In this document: positions 43,013 through 54,889 of the stretch, piece after piece
Layout of the letters: each line of letters opens with the position of its first letter
Position numbering within the stretch: position 1 is the first letter of the stretch
Assembly: GCA_963691655.1 (NCBI GenBank)
Contig: OY829326.1
Coordinates: 93,799,235 to 93,863,234 of the forward strand
Length of the DNA: 64,000 nucleotides
Reading direction: 5' to 3'
Source of the DNA: Toxonevra muliebris
Lineage: Eukaryota; Arthropoda; Insecta; Diptera; Pallopteridae
Program-made: the position numbers and the translations under genes
Notes under the pieces: generated by a model
Databases searched by the model: none
The model's input: the letters and a program-made list of their open reading frames with translations, nothing else
What the model was told of the DNA's origin: nothing

Positions 43013-43237
43013 TATGAGTCGTTGTGTGCAAAAGTGGTGTAAGTCAAAATCAGATTTTTGAACATTGATTTGTAAAAGTGCTGTGCAAAACAGGGCTCCT
43101 ATAAAATTAGTTTTTTCGATGTACAGACAGCTTTATAGTATACATTTTTTGTAGGAAAGTAAATTATTGCCTGAAGGTGAAAATCTAAATAATAAAAAAA
43201 AACTGACTTACACCGCTTTTGCACGCAACGGCTCATA
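43013..43237. repeat. Inverted repeat (foldback/MITE), 34-bp arms
   Basis: The left arm (43013-43046) begins TATGAGTCGTTGTGTGCAAA and the inverse of the right arm (43204-43237) begins TATGAGCCGTTGCGTGCAAA. Both continue AG(T/C)GGTGTAAGTCA. The arms differ at only a few transitions. The loop is about 157 bp with no coding sequence. Confidence 0.6.
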
Positions 43238-45335
43238 TGTATCAGATGAATGAGATCATCGGTCGTTTTTGGAATATAGGCTTCCCAGTTTTTAAGAAGG
43301 GAATGATTCTTATACATTTTTTCTTATACCGATAAGTCGGAGGTAGCGTAGAATCACTAAATCGAGGGTGATGCAGATCATTAAGAAAATTCCTTAGTGT
43401 AAAATACTTATTACAAGATATTGCATCATAACTTCCATAATATTGAACGTAGAGCAAAGAACTCAGGCTTTAATAGACCTTTATTCCGATGTTAAATTTG
43501 TAAGTAATGACTGGTTTGGGTTGGAAATAGAGTTTACACTGCTTTGGTGACACAAAGTAGTTTAACTTTCCCGCTTTCTCCAGAATTCCCAAGCATTAAA
43601 ATCGTATGAGAGGTGCCACGGGCACTTTCCCAAAACTCTTTATATTTAGCTTGTAACATCTTCCGGAGACCAACGGATATTGTGAGCTTACATTTTTAGC
43701 TAACATGCTGCTTTAAATTTAGTTTTTTGTTTTTAAAGAAAAGTAGTTAGAACTCCCAAAAAAGTTGAAATTTGTTGAATAGTTTATTCCTCACATATAT
43801 TTTTTTGTATCCTTTTATCATGGTCGTTACTGAATGCATTTTTATAATCAGTTATTTATTACTAGTTGACATTAGGATACAAACATATTTATTTCAACAT
43901 GTACTTCGTTGATTATAATTCATAAGGTTTAATTTATATTCCTTTTGGTATCAAATAACGTTTCGTTCACGTACGGATGAAAAAACAAAAATTGTATCTA
44001 TACACAATAGCATTCTACTGTAAACCTGTTTAGTGATATTACCCCCGTGCATACTCTGTACATCAGAGAGACAATTTAGTTTGTTTTGTATATGAAGTAA
44101 GCCAGCAACTACAGTACAGAACACCCAAAATGGAAATAAAAATGCGAAGCTTTAAATAGCCATTTGCAATTGATCCAAAAGTCACATTTGCACAATGCAT
44201 ATATAAATACTGGAAGGACTACATACAAACATTCAGTAACCAGAATTTGTCTACAAAGTTCTACTAATCAAATTAAAACTCAGCGTTTCTTGAGTAAAAT
44301 AAAAAACATTTCCATGTGATTACTTTTATATTCAATAGCCTAACCTAAATACTTCCATTATTTTTATTTTTACATAACAATCAGATCACTTTATATTGTT
44401 CGTTCCATGAGTACAGAAATGTGAAAGAGAAAAAGGAAAAAACTCATTGTGCCTCAAAATTGAATCGAATATTGAAAATATTTGTTACACCAACAAATAG
44501 CATTAGCAAACATCGGAACATCGGATTAATTAAACATAAATTATTAAAAGTGTGAATGTGAAAACTCAAAACTAAGCCTGCTTTTACATACATCGATTTT
44601 CGGCTGATTTTTCATACCGATTTTCTGTTTGTTGGCGAGGAAGGAAAGACGAAAGTGAACGATTCGAAGCCGGTTACACCAACAATTTTTGAAGTTTGCA
44701 TTTTACAAGCTTTGCATCTCTGTTTCACTCATGTAAAACGAATAACAATGAAGCAATAGAAATTCAGATGGAAATGAGTCGTTTTGTGTTATTATTGTAG
44801 ATATATGTAATCAGATCTTTCGACTTGGGTTAGGTTATTAGTTTTTCAATATCTCTTTTAGTTTCCGAGATATTCAGACTGACAGTCGTATGTCGCAAGT
44901 TTACGATCGCTTTACTCGTTCGTTTGTCATAACATTTTCACTATTTGATAAAATATTGTTGTAAGTGCAAGGCCAGATCAACACATACTACAAAATTTTA
45001 CTCTTCTCGCTTGGTAAAATGTTGTACGTGCCATAAAGAAATACATAGATCTTAACGACTTCAGTGTCTTCCATGATGCCAGCGAGTCCGGACAAGTTTT
45101 CTGCACCGGATTTCTCGGAGGAAATTTATGCCTTAGTAAGCTAAAATAAAAAAAAATTATAAGTTTCCTTAATCTTAATCTTTACTTCAATTCATCCATG
45201 ATCACCCATATATTAACCGGCCAATTTTTGTTTTCGGTGAAAAAAATTATCAAAGAATAGATTTGGATCAAGCAACACGATTCTGAAATCATATTGTCAA
45301 AAAAGTAAATAGTTAACCCCCTCTAGGTGCAAATA
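43238..45335. other. Unassigned intergenic, about 2.1 kb
   Basis: AT-rich with no credible gene. AGAGGTGCCACGGGCAC at about 43609-43625 is related to the motif array at 49.8-50.3 kb. The phrase GTTACACCAACAA occurs twice (about 44484 and 44674), suggesting an undetermined repeat. Confidence 0.35.
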
Positions 45336-46237
45336 CCACCCTGATCAAAAAGTTCCCGGAAAAAACACCGAGTGGCGCTCCCATCGTTCCGATTTGAGTT
45401 CTGTTTTTTTTTGTTAAGTTGATACATCTGTTGTTGATATTCCCTCTAAATCTTACCGCCATAGCTTGACCTTTGCAAAAGTTACGTAGCCCAGAGTACA
45501 TCTATCTCTGTGTGTGTTGACGATTTTTTACAATTTTAGAAATGGATTTAAATTTGCAACAACGAACTGGTATTAAATTTTGCGTAAAAAACGGATTTAA
45601 TGGTGCGCGAACGTTGGAAATGTTGGAAAAGTGTTTCGGCAACGATTCTCTAAAGAAAACGGTCGTTTACCTGTGGCACGAGCTGTTCAAAAGTGGTCGT
45701 GAGTCAATCGAAGATGATGAACGCAGTGGCAGACCATCGACATCGAAAACCGACGAAAACATTGATAAAGTAAAATAAATTTTGGTTAATAACCGCAAAT
45801 TAACCATCAGAGAGCGGAGCACTTGAACATTGCCTATGGATCCGTCCAAAACATTTTGGTTAATGATTTGGGTTTCCTTCGTTTAGCAGATTTTGCACCA
45901 TGGTAACGCACCGTCGCATAGTTGCAACAAATACCATCCAACAGCCACCGAATTCACCTGATTTGGCTCGCTGTAACTTCTTTCTGTTCAATCGAGTTAA
46001 AAAACCATTACGGGGAACGCGTTTCAGTAGCCGAGACGAAGTAATGGAAAAATCGCAGGAATCACTGATGGAAATACCGAAAACCGAATATAAAAAATGT
46101 TTCGAGGATTGAATCAAGCGCTGGCATAAGTGTGTTGCAGTCGATGGGGATTTGAAGGGGACAATATAGATTTAGATGAATAAACTTGTATTTTTAATTT
46201 TCTGAATAAATTCCGAGAACTTTTTGAATCAAGATGG
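45336..46237 (+). mobile_element. Mariner element copy 2, middle of transposase deleted
   Basis: The ends CCACCCTGATCAAAAAGTTCCC and, inverted, CCATCTTGATTCAAAAAGTTCT are flanked by TA (45334-45335 and 46238-46239). Length 902 bp. 45542-45778 encodes an intact mariner N-terminus (MDLNLQQRTGIKFCVKNGFN ... VYLWHELFKSGRES ... DDERSGRPSTSKTDENIDKV) followed by a TAA. The sequence then jumps at about 45895 from the SVQNILVNDLGF region straight to FAPW. The first catalytic block is lost and HHDNAPSH is reduced to a variant with Gly in place of Asp. The C-terminal SPDLARCNFFLFNRVKK follows in another frame. Same family as copy 1. Confidence 0.9.
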
Positions 46238-47320
46238 TATATCCCCCGCCATTAGGCAGACTTGCCTGTTTACGTGTAAAAATAAATAGCAAAAGGAGAA
46301 AGTAAAAATGTGTCACTGTCACTGAATGTAGTTGCACATTTTTTTTCTCCACAAAATATTTTGAATTGAAGTGATTGTGGACTGACTGGACTGCACATTA
46401 CAATTCCCGTGAATCCATCGGCATTCGGTTCAAAAGCAACATCATATTCTTCGAGTTCTGGTAAAGGTGAACGAACTCGTCTTGGCCATTCTGGGTCTAT
46501 TCAAATTTTCACTGCTCTTCTCATTTTCAGATCATCGTCGTCAATATCTACAGATTCCATCAATTGTACCATTTCTTCATGGTGCATTACGACAACTTGA
46601 AGCGTTTCTCTTTAGAATAACGTACAATTTTCTTCGACGGCATATCCAACACAAATAAAAATTAGTTTCAGTATTCTCTTTCTTACCGTAATTTATTTTT
46701 GAAAAGAAAAACAGGAAAAACTAGGTTCAAAAGTATGTGCATAACACAAAAAAGTTTACGAGGACCGGCAGGATCGCCTTTAGATGGTGTGTGGTTTGTG
46801 GCTATCCCAGACATAGTGCATATTGTATGTCTAGTCAGACATTAAAAAACTGCATACTCCAAAATCTGGGCTCAGGGCGAAAAAACCTTTTCTTGGGAGG
46901 CCCGCCCACATTACTTGGCTTATTCGATCTGCAAGTTTTGCATGTAGATGCTTATGACGATATGAAAGTTCTCCTAATATAATAAAACATTACGGAATAA
47001 GAAGGCGAAATAAAATGTAAATTTGAATTTTGAATGTTTTTACTTCTTAACAACGTTTTGAACATTTATTTTGTGAAAAATAATGTAAGTTGAGCTACTA
47101 AATCATCTAAAATCTTTATAACTTAAATTAATTACATTTTAAACTCGGTTTTGAAAACTAAATAAAAACAAGCTTTATATAAAAGGTTTTTCAACAAGAG
47201 TTTTCGGGTTTGTATTTTAAATAAATTTAGCGAAAAAAACAAAAAAAAATTGATTTTTCGGATAGTAAAGACTTTTTTTGGCATAAAGCCTTTAAGTCTT
47301 AAATCGTTTTAGAATCGTTG
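46238..47320. other. Unassigned, possible decayed element
   Basis: On the minus strand at about 46600-46400 an acidic stretch (MHHEEMVQLMESVDIDDDD ... DPEWPRRVRSPLPELEEYD) is protein-like but carries a stop. I cannot assign it. Elsewhere AT-rich and featureless. Confidence 0.3.
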
Positions 47321-47329
47321 GTGTAAACT

Positions 47330-47990
47330 TTACTTTTAACAAAACCTCAAAGAAAAAAGTCCAACAGCGTCAATTCGATTGACTTTGGTGGCCAATTGGA
47401 GTCGCCAAAACATGAAATTACATGGCCTTTAAATTTGGTACGCAATTAATCGACAGATTCCCTTGAAGTATGGCTCGTTGCTCCATCGTGTTGAAAGTAG
47501 ACGTCCTCCGTGTCAATATCAATCAACTCCGGAAAGAAAAAATTGTCCATGATTGCACGATATCACGGTCCGTTGACATTAACCGTCTCTCGGCGATACT
47601 TTAGCTGATAGAAGCAATATTTTCTGCAGACCGTGCTGGACGCGCATGGGTACTGATCCGGTCGACTCGAATTTCTGCAATATATACTGTACATTACTTT
47701 TACTTGGCGTGGCAACGCCATCTTCACCGTTTCACTCACTCGTAATTATGAAGATAAATCCGGAGGAGATTGATGGCATTTTTTTTATTAAAGTTTGCAA
47801 TCCTTGCAAGCTTTGTTAATTGGTTAATATATTTTTGTGAAGGTTTCATTACGAATAATAGCCTCATCGAACGAAAGATTTTGCCATCATGCTCTTCAGG
47901 CTTTGGAATCATTCGGCCATAGGATATGGGGAGCTGGTAGAAGTAGTCAAGGCAAAATCAAAGAATAGCAACATTATATTCTGCTAGCAG
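47330..47990 (-). pseudogene. IS630/Tc1-mariner-type transposase remnant
   Basis: Minus-strand blocks in family order: about 47880-47840 SFDEAIIRNETF; about 47600-47540 YRRETVNVNGP ... YRAIMDNFFFPELIDIDTED; 47510-47490 VYFQHDGATSHTSRESVD (second catalytic Asp); 47400-47350 NWPPKSIELTLLDFFL (the DLTPLD block with its first Asp changed to Glu). Stops interrupt it. Ends were not located. Confidence 0.7.
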
Positions 47991-48850
47991 TGAGAGATAC
48001 GACTCCGTAGTTTTTCCTAAACGGTGGTTATATAAGGACAGAGCGAAACAAATATTTATTTGAATTATTGTTGTTGTCTTCCAAAGAAATTATTTCGTAA
48101 ACTGCACCATCAAGAATTAAGTTCTCACAGAAGAGAGAAAATTTATTAGACATACAAATAGGTTAAGGTGGGGTAATGTGAGACACGATAATTTTTCGTG
48201 CTAAACAGTGTTAATGTCATCTAATTTTTCGTCCAATGATTTTGTTGCTTTCTTTTGCTTAACTTGCCATTTTTAATTATTTATTTGTTTTTTTTTTTGT
48301 TTTGCTTTCATTAATTTGTCATCAAGATATCTTAAACAACCACAAAAACGATTTATGCCAATAAGATCCAAATTTTCCAAAAATCACCATGATAGAAAAT
48401 GTGAAAACTTTCTTATAAAGATTAAAATTTTCAAAATCTTCGTATATATAAATTTAGGATTTTGAATTTGTCTTCAAACTGTGCTCTATGGAGCCCTGGA
48501 GATCCAAGAAATCTTTTAAGGGCTCCGCGGGAATATGTGAAATTTTCAAAAAAAATCTAATTTTTTGGTTTTTTTCTACTATTTATTTATTGAAACCTCA
48601 ATAAAACTCTTCTCTTTAATTAAATTAAAAATACAACATATTTAATGTTTAAAGTCATAAAGTTTTTTTTTATTTGCGATTTTACTCTAAGGGCTCTGCA
48701 AACTCGAATGCCATCCAAAAAGCTCAGCGTGCGAAAAAGATTGGAGACCACTGCTCTAGAGAATAGAGCAATTAACTGTTAAAAAAAATTCTTAGGGTAT
48801 GTCCTTTCCACCTCTACTTTCTTCTCTTTATATGCGTTGATGTCGGTTCT
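47991..48850. other. Unassigned intergenic
   Basis: AT-rich with homopolymer runs. No gene or repeat ends recognised. Confidence 0.35.
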
Positions 48851-49660
48851 TCGTTTGCAAGGATCCAAAGGTCCTCATTTCTTATTAGATATCCGCAAAC
48901 ATTTGTTAATGAAAACTTGTAGTTTCTGTGTGATGTTGTTTGAAATTAACCAGGTTTCATTTCCATATGTGAGGGTTGACTTTACACATGCATTGAATAT
49001 TCCGATTTTTGTTCCTCTGGAAATTTGCCAAGTTTTCCATATTGGCTGTAATCTTGCAAACGTAGCTCTGGCTTTGTTGAGTCCGTTGTTGACATCTTCT
49101 TCTGCTAGATAGCAGCATTTGTCCACATAGTCAGCAGGCTGGTCTTCGATTGTGCTCATTGCTGACGTTGTTAATTCGTATGGCTTTGGTCTTGATGTTA
49201 ATTTCTAGGCCCACGTTGCGTGATATTCTGATCAGATCAGTCAGTTTTTGCTTGCATGTGACTAAGCTGGTGTGAGAACAGACATACATATATCATCCGC
49301 GAAGTTCAAATCTTCGAGTTGGCGGGTAGGGCTCCGGCTCCATGTTATGCCTCTTCTTTTGAAACACACGTTTGCCATAACTTCTTCTAGTAGTATTGCG
49401 AAGAGAAGGGGTGAAAGTGGGCAACCTTGTTTGACTCCTGCGTTGGTGGTGAAAGGTTCGCTAGTGTTGCCATTGTGTAGTACTGTTAGCTCATAATTCT
49501 CATACATCGCTTTAATAATTCTAATGAGCTTCAGAAGGACACGCTTTCTTTGTAAAAATCTCCATATTACATATACAATATTTCCAATAGCTTTAGGCAT
49601 ATTGTTTTCCACATTATATTTAGGAGTTTTATTACATAACATTTATCATTCATATCGTTT
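48850..49660 (-). pseudogene. RTE-like non-LTR reverse transcriptase fragment
   Basis: Minus-strand frames 49642-49262 and 49159-48875 give NAGVKQGCPLSPLLFAILLEEVM, LEDLNFADDICM (catalytic block intact), then after a frame break KARATFARLQPIWKTWQISR, KIGIFNACVKSTLTYGNETW and KLQVFINKCLR, in the order and style of RTE-clade polymerases. The finger domain and endonuclease are missing. Dead fragment. Confidence 0.75.
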
Positions 49661-49839
49661 ACATGGGGGTTTACACTTCCACTTGCCCAATAGCATTAAA
49701 TCTCTTCTCAATTAATGAAATGCACATTCCATCTTAACATATAAACCTTCATCACCTTTCTTGCTATGGCTTCCCAATAATTACCAACATACCGCTTTCA
49801 CAAACAAACTTTTAATGTTTTCCTTGCTCTCTCAGATAT

Positions 49840-50320
49840 ACTGTTTCAAACATTTCCTTTGTATGGGAGGTGTCACGCCCACTTTTTTAAAACTCAAGTT
49901 ATATGAAAAGTGATGCGCCTCCTTTTTCAATCCCACCCACGTTTTTTTTTTTTTGTAGCATGGAATTTTCAAACAACATCCTTATACCAAATCTCAGTAC
50001 TCTTTTGTTATTGGTTACGGAAAAAAATGCATTCGAGTAGTATGGAAGGTGCCACGCCCACTTGTTCACAAAGGACAACATTCTGACCAACCACTAATAT
50101 CCGACTTTCTCACACATATTGTTTTACTTTGGTTCCCCAGTTACGTCGTTTCAAAAATTCGTTTGTATGATAGGTGCCACGCCCATTTATGTTCTTTCAA
50201 TAGAATGCCATTGCCAAATAATGTTTCCATACTAAATCTTAGATCCGTCCAATAAATGGTAATAAAATTCCACCATTAAGATTTAGATTGTATGGGCGGT
50301 GCCCTCTAGCGGGAAAATTT
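49840..50320. repeat. Degenerate array of a GGTGCCACGCCCAC motif
   Basis: Occurrences on the plus strand: ATGGGAGGTGTCACGCCCAC (49862), a weaker one near 49912, ATGGAAGGTGCCACGCCCAC (50041), ATGATAGGTGCCACGCCCAT (50167), ATGGGCGGTGCCCTC (50291). The last three are spaced about 125 bp apart. Between them the sequence is AT-rich and unlike. Another copy is near 43605. Looks like an eroded tandem repeat or a transposon-derived array. Confidence 0.6.
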
Positions 50321-50952
50321 AGAAGTTAAATATAGCCTATTTTTCTTTCTACTGTGGAAACTATCTTTATTTTAAGTTTGAAGCAAATCAATTACTAAAC
50401 CAATTTTTTAACTCTCATACGTTATATAACATTTTACCTATTTTACTATTTTTCAATAATTTTTTTTTTACCAATTTGTACATTTTTTTATCAATTAGAG
50501 ACATAAACTACTGTAATATGTTGTATATGTATACCATTTAATTTTTATATATATAAATAAACCAAGGTTCAGGCTTGCAACCATTTTCTATCTCACTAAA
50601 CTGTCTTCAGTGCAGAGAAGAACTTGTCCTACTAACGAACCTAATACGATACTATATCTTAAAGCTCCAGTAGATAGTACCGCAGTCACTCAGAGTAAGG
50701 CTTGGTTGGATCGCTAGGTCATATGGCCTCAGTAGTACAATAAATCTCTTACCAGAAGTTCTGGTAACACAGGCGATCTATTATACTATTCCAAAACTTT
50801 GTTTCAAAAACTCAAATCTTAAAATTTTAATCCCTACGAGACACGATTGGTTTGATCAATCACTGCCAAGTGAGTATGTCCATTTTGTAAATATCGATGG
50901 ACCAAAAATGGACTGTTAAGTAGGTGCTGGGGTCTTCTGAAGTACACTATAT

Positions 50953-52257
50953 CAGTGGTTCTCAAGTGGTGGGCGCGCCCCCCTGGGGGGCGTAAACAGA
51001 TTTGTAGGGAGGCGCGGAGATATTTAAATAAATAAATATTTGAATACTCTGTAATGCACGGTATTCATAATTTTTAGTATTTAACAGAATAATTTCTCTT
51101 TTCTTTCATATTATATGTTAAAACCTACAATATGCACCTTTTAGTTTCACATTTTCCATTTCTGAATTAACCTTTAACAATGGAGGTGAATTTTTAACCT
51201 TTTAACTTTACTAACATTTTTAGTAAAATAAAGTTTTTTTGATAATTATTTGTTCTTTGAAAACAAGCTAATAACATTTTTATTAAAATAAATCTAAAAT
51301 TTGAAAACTTTTTTTTTAAGTTCAACAAAACTGGCACTTTATTTCACAAAATTTACCACCACCTCCACAGTTAAAGGTTAAGGTACACCCACACAGTTGC
51401 GATTTCATCGGTGCGAGTCCGCAACATCTGCACATCTGCGATTTTGACGCATCGTTTTTTTCGAACATTCTCAGTTCCCATCTTATGTCGTTCTGAAAAC
51501 GCAAACTGCTGCGTTTTCATGCCAACAATTAACAAAATAAAAAAGAAGAAGAGAAATGAAAAAAGTGAACAAAAAGAAAACAAATTATTCTAATATTTAT
51601 ATTTAATTTAATAGTTAATTGAACTGGTAAAAATCTTTAATAAAAATCTCTTATTTGTGGCAGAAAGAAATGGAAATCCGCTGTTGCGCTTTCTTTACAT
51701 TTAAATCGCGTGTGAGCCTCTTTGCGTTTTCAAAATGTGCAACAGAGACGCATCGAAAATGGTGCGAATTCGTACCGATAATAGCTGTAAACCGCAAAAA
51801 TACGACAATTGTTAAAAACTATTTATTAAAAAAAAGAAAATCGAATATAAAATACCATTTGGTTAGTTTCTCGACTACCTTTTACTATCACAAACTTTAA
51901 CATTAGAAATCACTTAAGATAATTCATGATTGACTCGATTTATTAATTATTTGATTAGTTTATGCTAGGGAATTTCCAACTAAAACGTCACTAAAACTTC
52001 ACCATCCTAGTTTTCCTCACGAACAACTATTCAACTACTAAATAAATTTACTAGCCTAGTTTATCTTGGACGCAGACAAACCACAGCCTCTTCCGAACTA
52101 CGGAACAACTAGAATTTTATCCAGGCGGGTATGATTTAATTAAGAAAATAGTAAACCAGCTTAAAAAACTGTTGTGTGAAAATCAAAGTAGGGGAGGCGC
52201 GGGTTTGCCACGAATTCGAAAAGGGGGGCGTAGGATGAGCACAGTTGAGAACCGCTG
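50953..52257. mobile_element. Non-autonomous hAT element with 8-bp target duplication
   Basis: The left end is CAGTGGTTCTCAA and the inverse of the right end is CAGCGGTTCTCAA, the classic hAT terminus. Flanks are CACTATAT (50945-50952) and CACTAGAT (52258-52265), a 7-of-8 target duplication. GGGGGGCG-rich subterminal blocks sit inside both ends (50980-51020 and 52190-52232). 1305 bp, no hAT transposase. Frames inside are AT-rich noise. Confidence 0.85.
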
Positions 52258-52265
52258 CACTAGAT

Positions 52266-53449
52266 TTTCATAACTTCTTAGAACCGAAAGTTCTAATTTT
52301 AGAGATAAAAGTTTATGTAATGCAGTCAAATTTTCAGGTTCTAATTTCTGGACAATTTGAATTTGTGAGCCTCTACTGTATTACTATAAGTCCTAGCCAT
52401 CTGGTATTTGGTAATGTCCTAAATACATTTTCTGGCTTTGAACAAGAATGTGTTTTAAAGTTTCGGTATTCTCATCACAAAATCTACATGACTCAGTACT
52501 GCATATTTACAGTTTTGATAATTTAACCCGCAGTGCCATGTCAGAATACCTGTTATAATTCTAAGTTTCTTTTTTGTTAAATTTAAACATTCATTAAATC
52601 TTTTTAGTTTATGTTTCTAAAAGAGTTTTTGATTACTCCACCCTGGTGGATCATTCGTAGTTGATTACAGACCTCTCTTCCATTCCACAAAAGGTGTTTC
52701 TCTTTTCTTTTTTCGTCGTTCATCTGCAATGTCCATGGCTCTCAGGTTAAGAACTTATGGCTTAGGCCCTTCTTGGGATTTTGTGGCATAAAAAAGAAAT
52801 GCTTTTCGTTTACTTGCAAAAGTTAAACGGTGGAAAAGTGAATGTTGCAGCAACAACCACGATTTCATGATTCCCTCGAGAAGGAAAATTCGCAATTTTT
52901 AAGCTACTTTAAAAAAATTATTGACTTTATTCTTTAATATTATCATCATAGTTATTATAGTTATTACACAGTAATATTATGTTTACATGATTTCTACAAA
53001 CATCAAGTGTAACTAGTATATAATATGTAGCCTATGTAATAAATCGTTATCAGAATAATGATGTGTTCATTATCATCATCACCATCGTCATAATCTTTAT
53101 TGTTATTATTATTATTATTTTTATTACTACTACTGCATCTTATTATAGATATAAATTTTAATTTTCTTGTGATATTATTATTATGTATAATCATTATGTA
53201 TATAGTTAGTTTCTTGTAATTTTTTTTTATATTTTATAATTTTTTGTTTATAAATTTTATGCAAATGCGTGTTTGTGTGTATGTGTCACATATTAATATT
53301 TATGTACTATATGCCTTTGCATATTTATTTTTATTATGTATAAGTTTGTTGGTTTGTGTGTGTTGTGTGTGTGAATTGTGTATGCAATTGGTACTAAAAT
53401 ATATTATTATGTATGTATGCATGTTTGTATACTATATAGTTAAAAGTTA
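52266..53449. other. 3' flank of the STPR block, simple-repeat rich
   Basis: Contains ATT trinucleotide runs (53100-53130) and TGTG-rich stretches (53270-53380). On the minus strand this is the 3' untranslated side of the 3-repeat STPR exon. No gene seen. Confidence 0.45.
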
Positions 53450-54889
53450 TTATTTTGTTTTCATTACGATAATAGGTTCGAGAATTTTAAGCATATCGTT
53501 ATTCTCAGGTTGCGCATATTCCTTACCCGGCGCCTTGCCGTACGTGGGTACATTGGTTGTGGATGAGGAGGAAGATGATAGTTGTTGTTGGTCTTGTTGT
53601 TGCTGCTGCTGCTGCTGTTGATTTGTTAAAGCTATGAAACGCTGTTGCTGTTGCAGTTGTTGTGCTTGCAGTAGTTGTTGTTGTTGCTGTTGTTGTTGTT
53701 GCTGCTGCTGCTGTTGCTGTAGTATTTCTTGTTGCTCTTGCAATTCTTGGTTGGTTGTGTCACTGGATATATCCAACTCCTTTTTGGAATCATCGTAGCT
53801 TGCGCCTTCGAACATTGGACGATTGCGATCTTCGCTTGACGACGACTTACGCCTGTAGTCATGTGTGCGCAGGCGACGCATGCGTGCGTATTCGGCTTGC
53901 CTGGATAGACGAACTTTGCGCTCATCTGGCGATTCAGTGGCACGTATTTCCTGGCGCTTCAGACGTGCCCTTTCACTTAGTTTTGCCAAGCGTACAGCAC
54001 GCTGATCGGGCGTTTCATTGGCGCGTACTTCGCGCTGATGTGCTGCCATCTTGTCGAGTCTGATGCGTTTCTCATCTTCGGATTCGTATTTGTGCCCGCC
54101 GCCGCTGCTGCTACGTATCGAGCCTGTTGGGGAGGAATGTTGACCACGTCCGCGGCGCTGTGCCAGTTGTGGCGATGCGAGCATTTGATTGATTTCTTGC
54201 TCTAACAAAGCGTTCACCTTCTGTTGCTGCCGTAGTGCATCTTCATGTGATGATTCTGATATAGATGCTGGTAGTGTATAGATGCCGCCGTTCTTGACAT
54301 CTTCGCTTGTACTATTTGTGGTGTTGTTAGTAGTATTGTTGGAGAAGATGATTTTTCTAGGGCGACCGCGGACCGGTTTTGGAAAATCCTGTATAGCTTG
54401 TTGCTGTGTTGCCGACGAGGCAGCCGCGGCGGCTGCAGCAGCTGCTTCTAACGCCGTATTTGTCAATAGATTGTAGGCCGGCTGTGATCCTTGCCCACCT
54501 CCTGCTCCTCCGCCCGATGAGGCATTGCCCGCATTGGCGTTGTTGCTGGTAAAGTGCACGGGTGTAAAAGGCGGCGGCACTGTGTTCGGTGGAATACCCA
54601 ATTGAAAGCCGTTGTGGTACATGGGATAGTAGGCTGCCTGGGCTGGTGTGCTGGAGGGCGATGTAGCTACCGTCGATGTGCCCGTATTGGCGGCAGCGGG
54701 GAATGTCGCCAAATACGGGAATTGATTGTAGAGCGGCGTTGGAGGATTTTGTATTTGTGGATGCGAGGATTTCAGCTTCTGATTCTCACTGTTGGACGTC
54801 GAGGCAACGATTACTTTCGATTCGTTTTGCAGGTTGGAAACACCAACAGACCCGCTGTTGTTGCTATTGCTATTTGTGGTGTTACTTGT
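53450..54889 (-). CDS. STPR-domain protein exon (three 23-residue repeats), polyglutamine-rich
   Basis: The frame is open from a TTTTTAG acceptor (exon starts 54889, [14 protein letters not shown]) to the stop at 53450 (479 codons), with no early ATG. It must therefore be joined to an upstream exon. STPR repeats lie at 54090-53858: [20 protein letters not shown]..., [20 protein letters not shown]... (with a four-residue insertion after it) and [20 protein letters not shown].... STPR is a helical DNA-binding repeat described in silkworm FMBP-1. Around it are an Ala run, [10 protein letters not shown] (AT-hook-like) before the repeats, and long glutamine runs after them. Probably a nuclear DNA-binding protein, related to the Drosophila CG14440-CG14442 group as I recall it. 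It may be the second exon of the neighbour at 56776-58236. Confidence 0.85.
   Translation of the reverse strand, partial: TSNTTNSNSNNSGSVGVSNLQNESKVIVASTSNSENQKLKSSHPQIQNPPTPLYNQFPYLATFPAAANTGTSTVATSPSSTPAQAAYYPMYHNGFQLGIPPNTVPPPFTPVHFTSNNANAGNASSGGGAGGGQGSQPAYNLLTNTALEAAAAAAAAASSATQQQAIQDFPKPVRGRPRKIIFSNNTTNNTTNSTSEDVKNGGIYTLPASISESSHEDALRQQQKVNALLEQEINQMLASPQLAQRRGRGQHSSPTGSIRSSSGGGHKYESEDEKRIRLDKMAAHQREVRANETPDQRAVRLAKLSERARLKRQEIRATESPDERKVRLSRQAEYARMRRLRTHDYRRKSSSSEDRNRPMFEGASYDDSKKELDISSDTTNQELQEQQEILQQQQQQQQQQQQQQQLLQAQQLQQQQRFIALTNQQQQQQQQQDQQQLSSSSSSTTNVPTYGKAPGKEYAQPENNDMLKILEPIIVMKTK

Noticed and set aside
53090..53140. ATT/TTA repeats near 53.1 kb as a possible CRISPR or satellite
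   Set aside because: Simple trinucleotide microsatellite with no spacer structure; this is eukaryotic DNA.
53244..54063. Plus-strand frames rich in Cys, Val or Ala over the STPR exon
   Set aside because: Shadows of glutamine and arginine codons on the minus strand.
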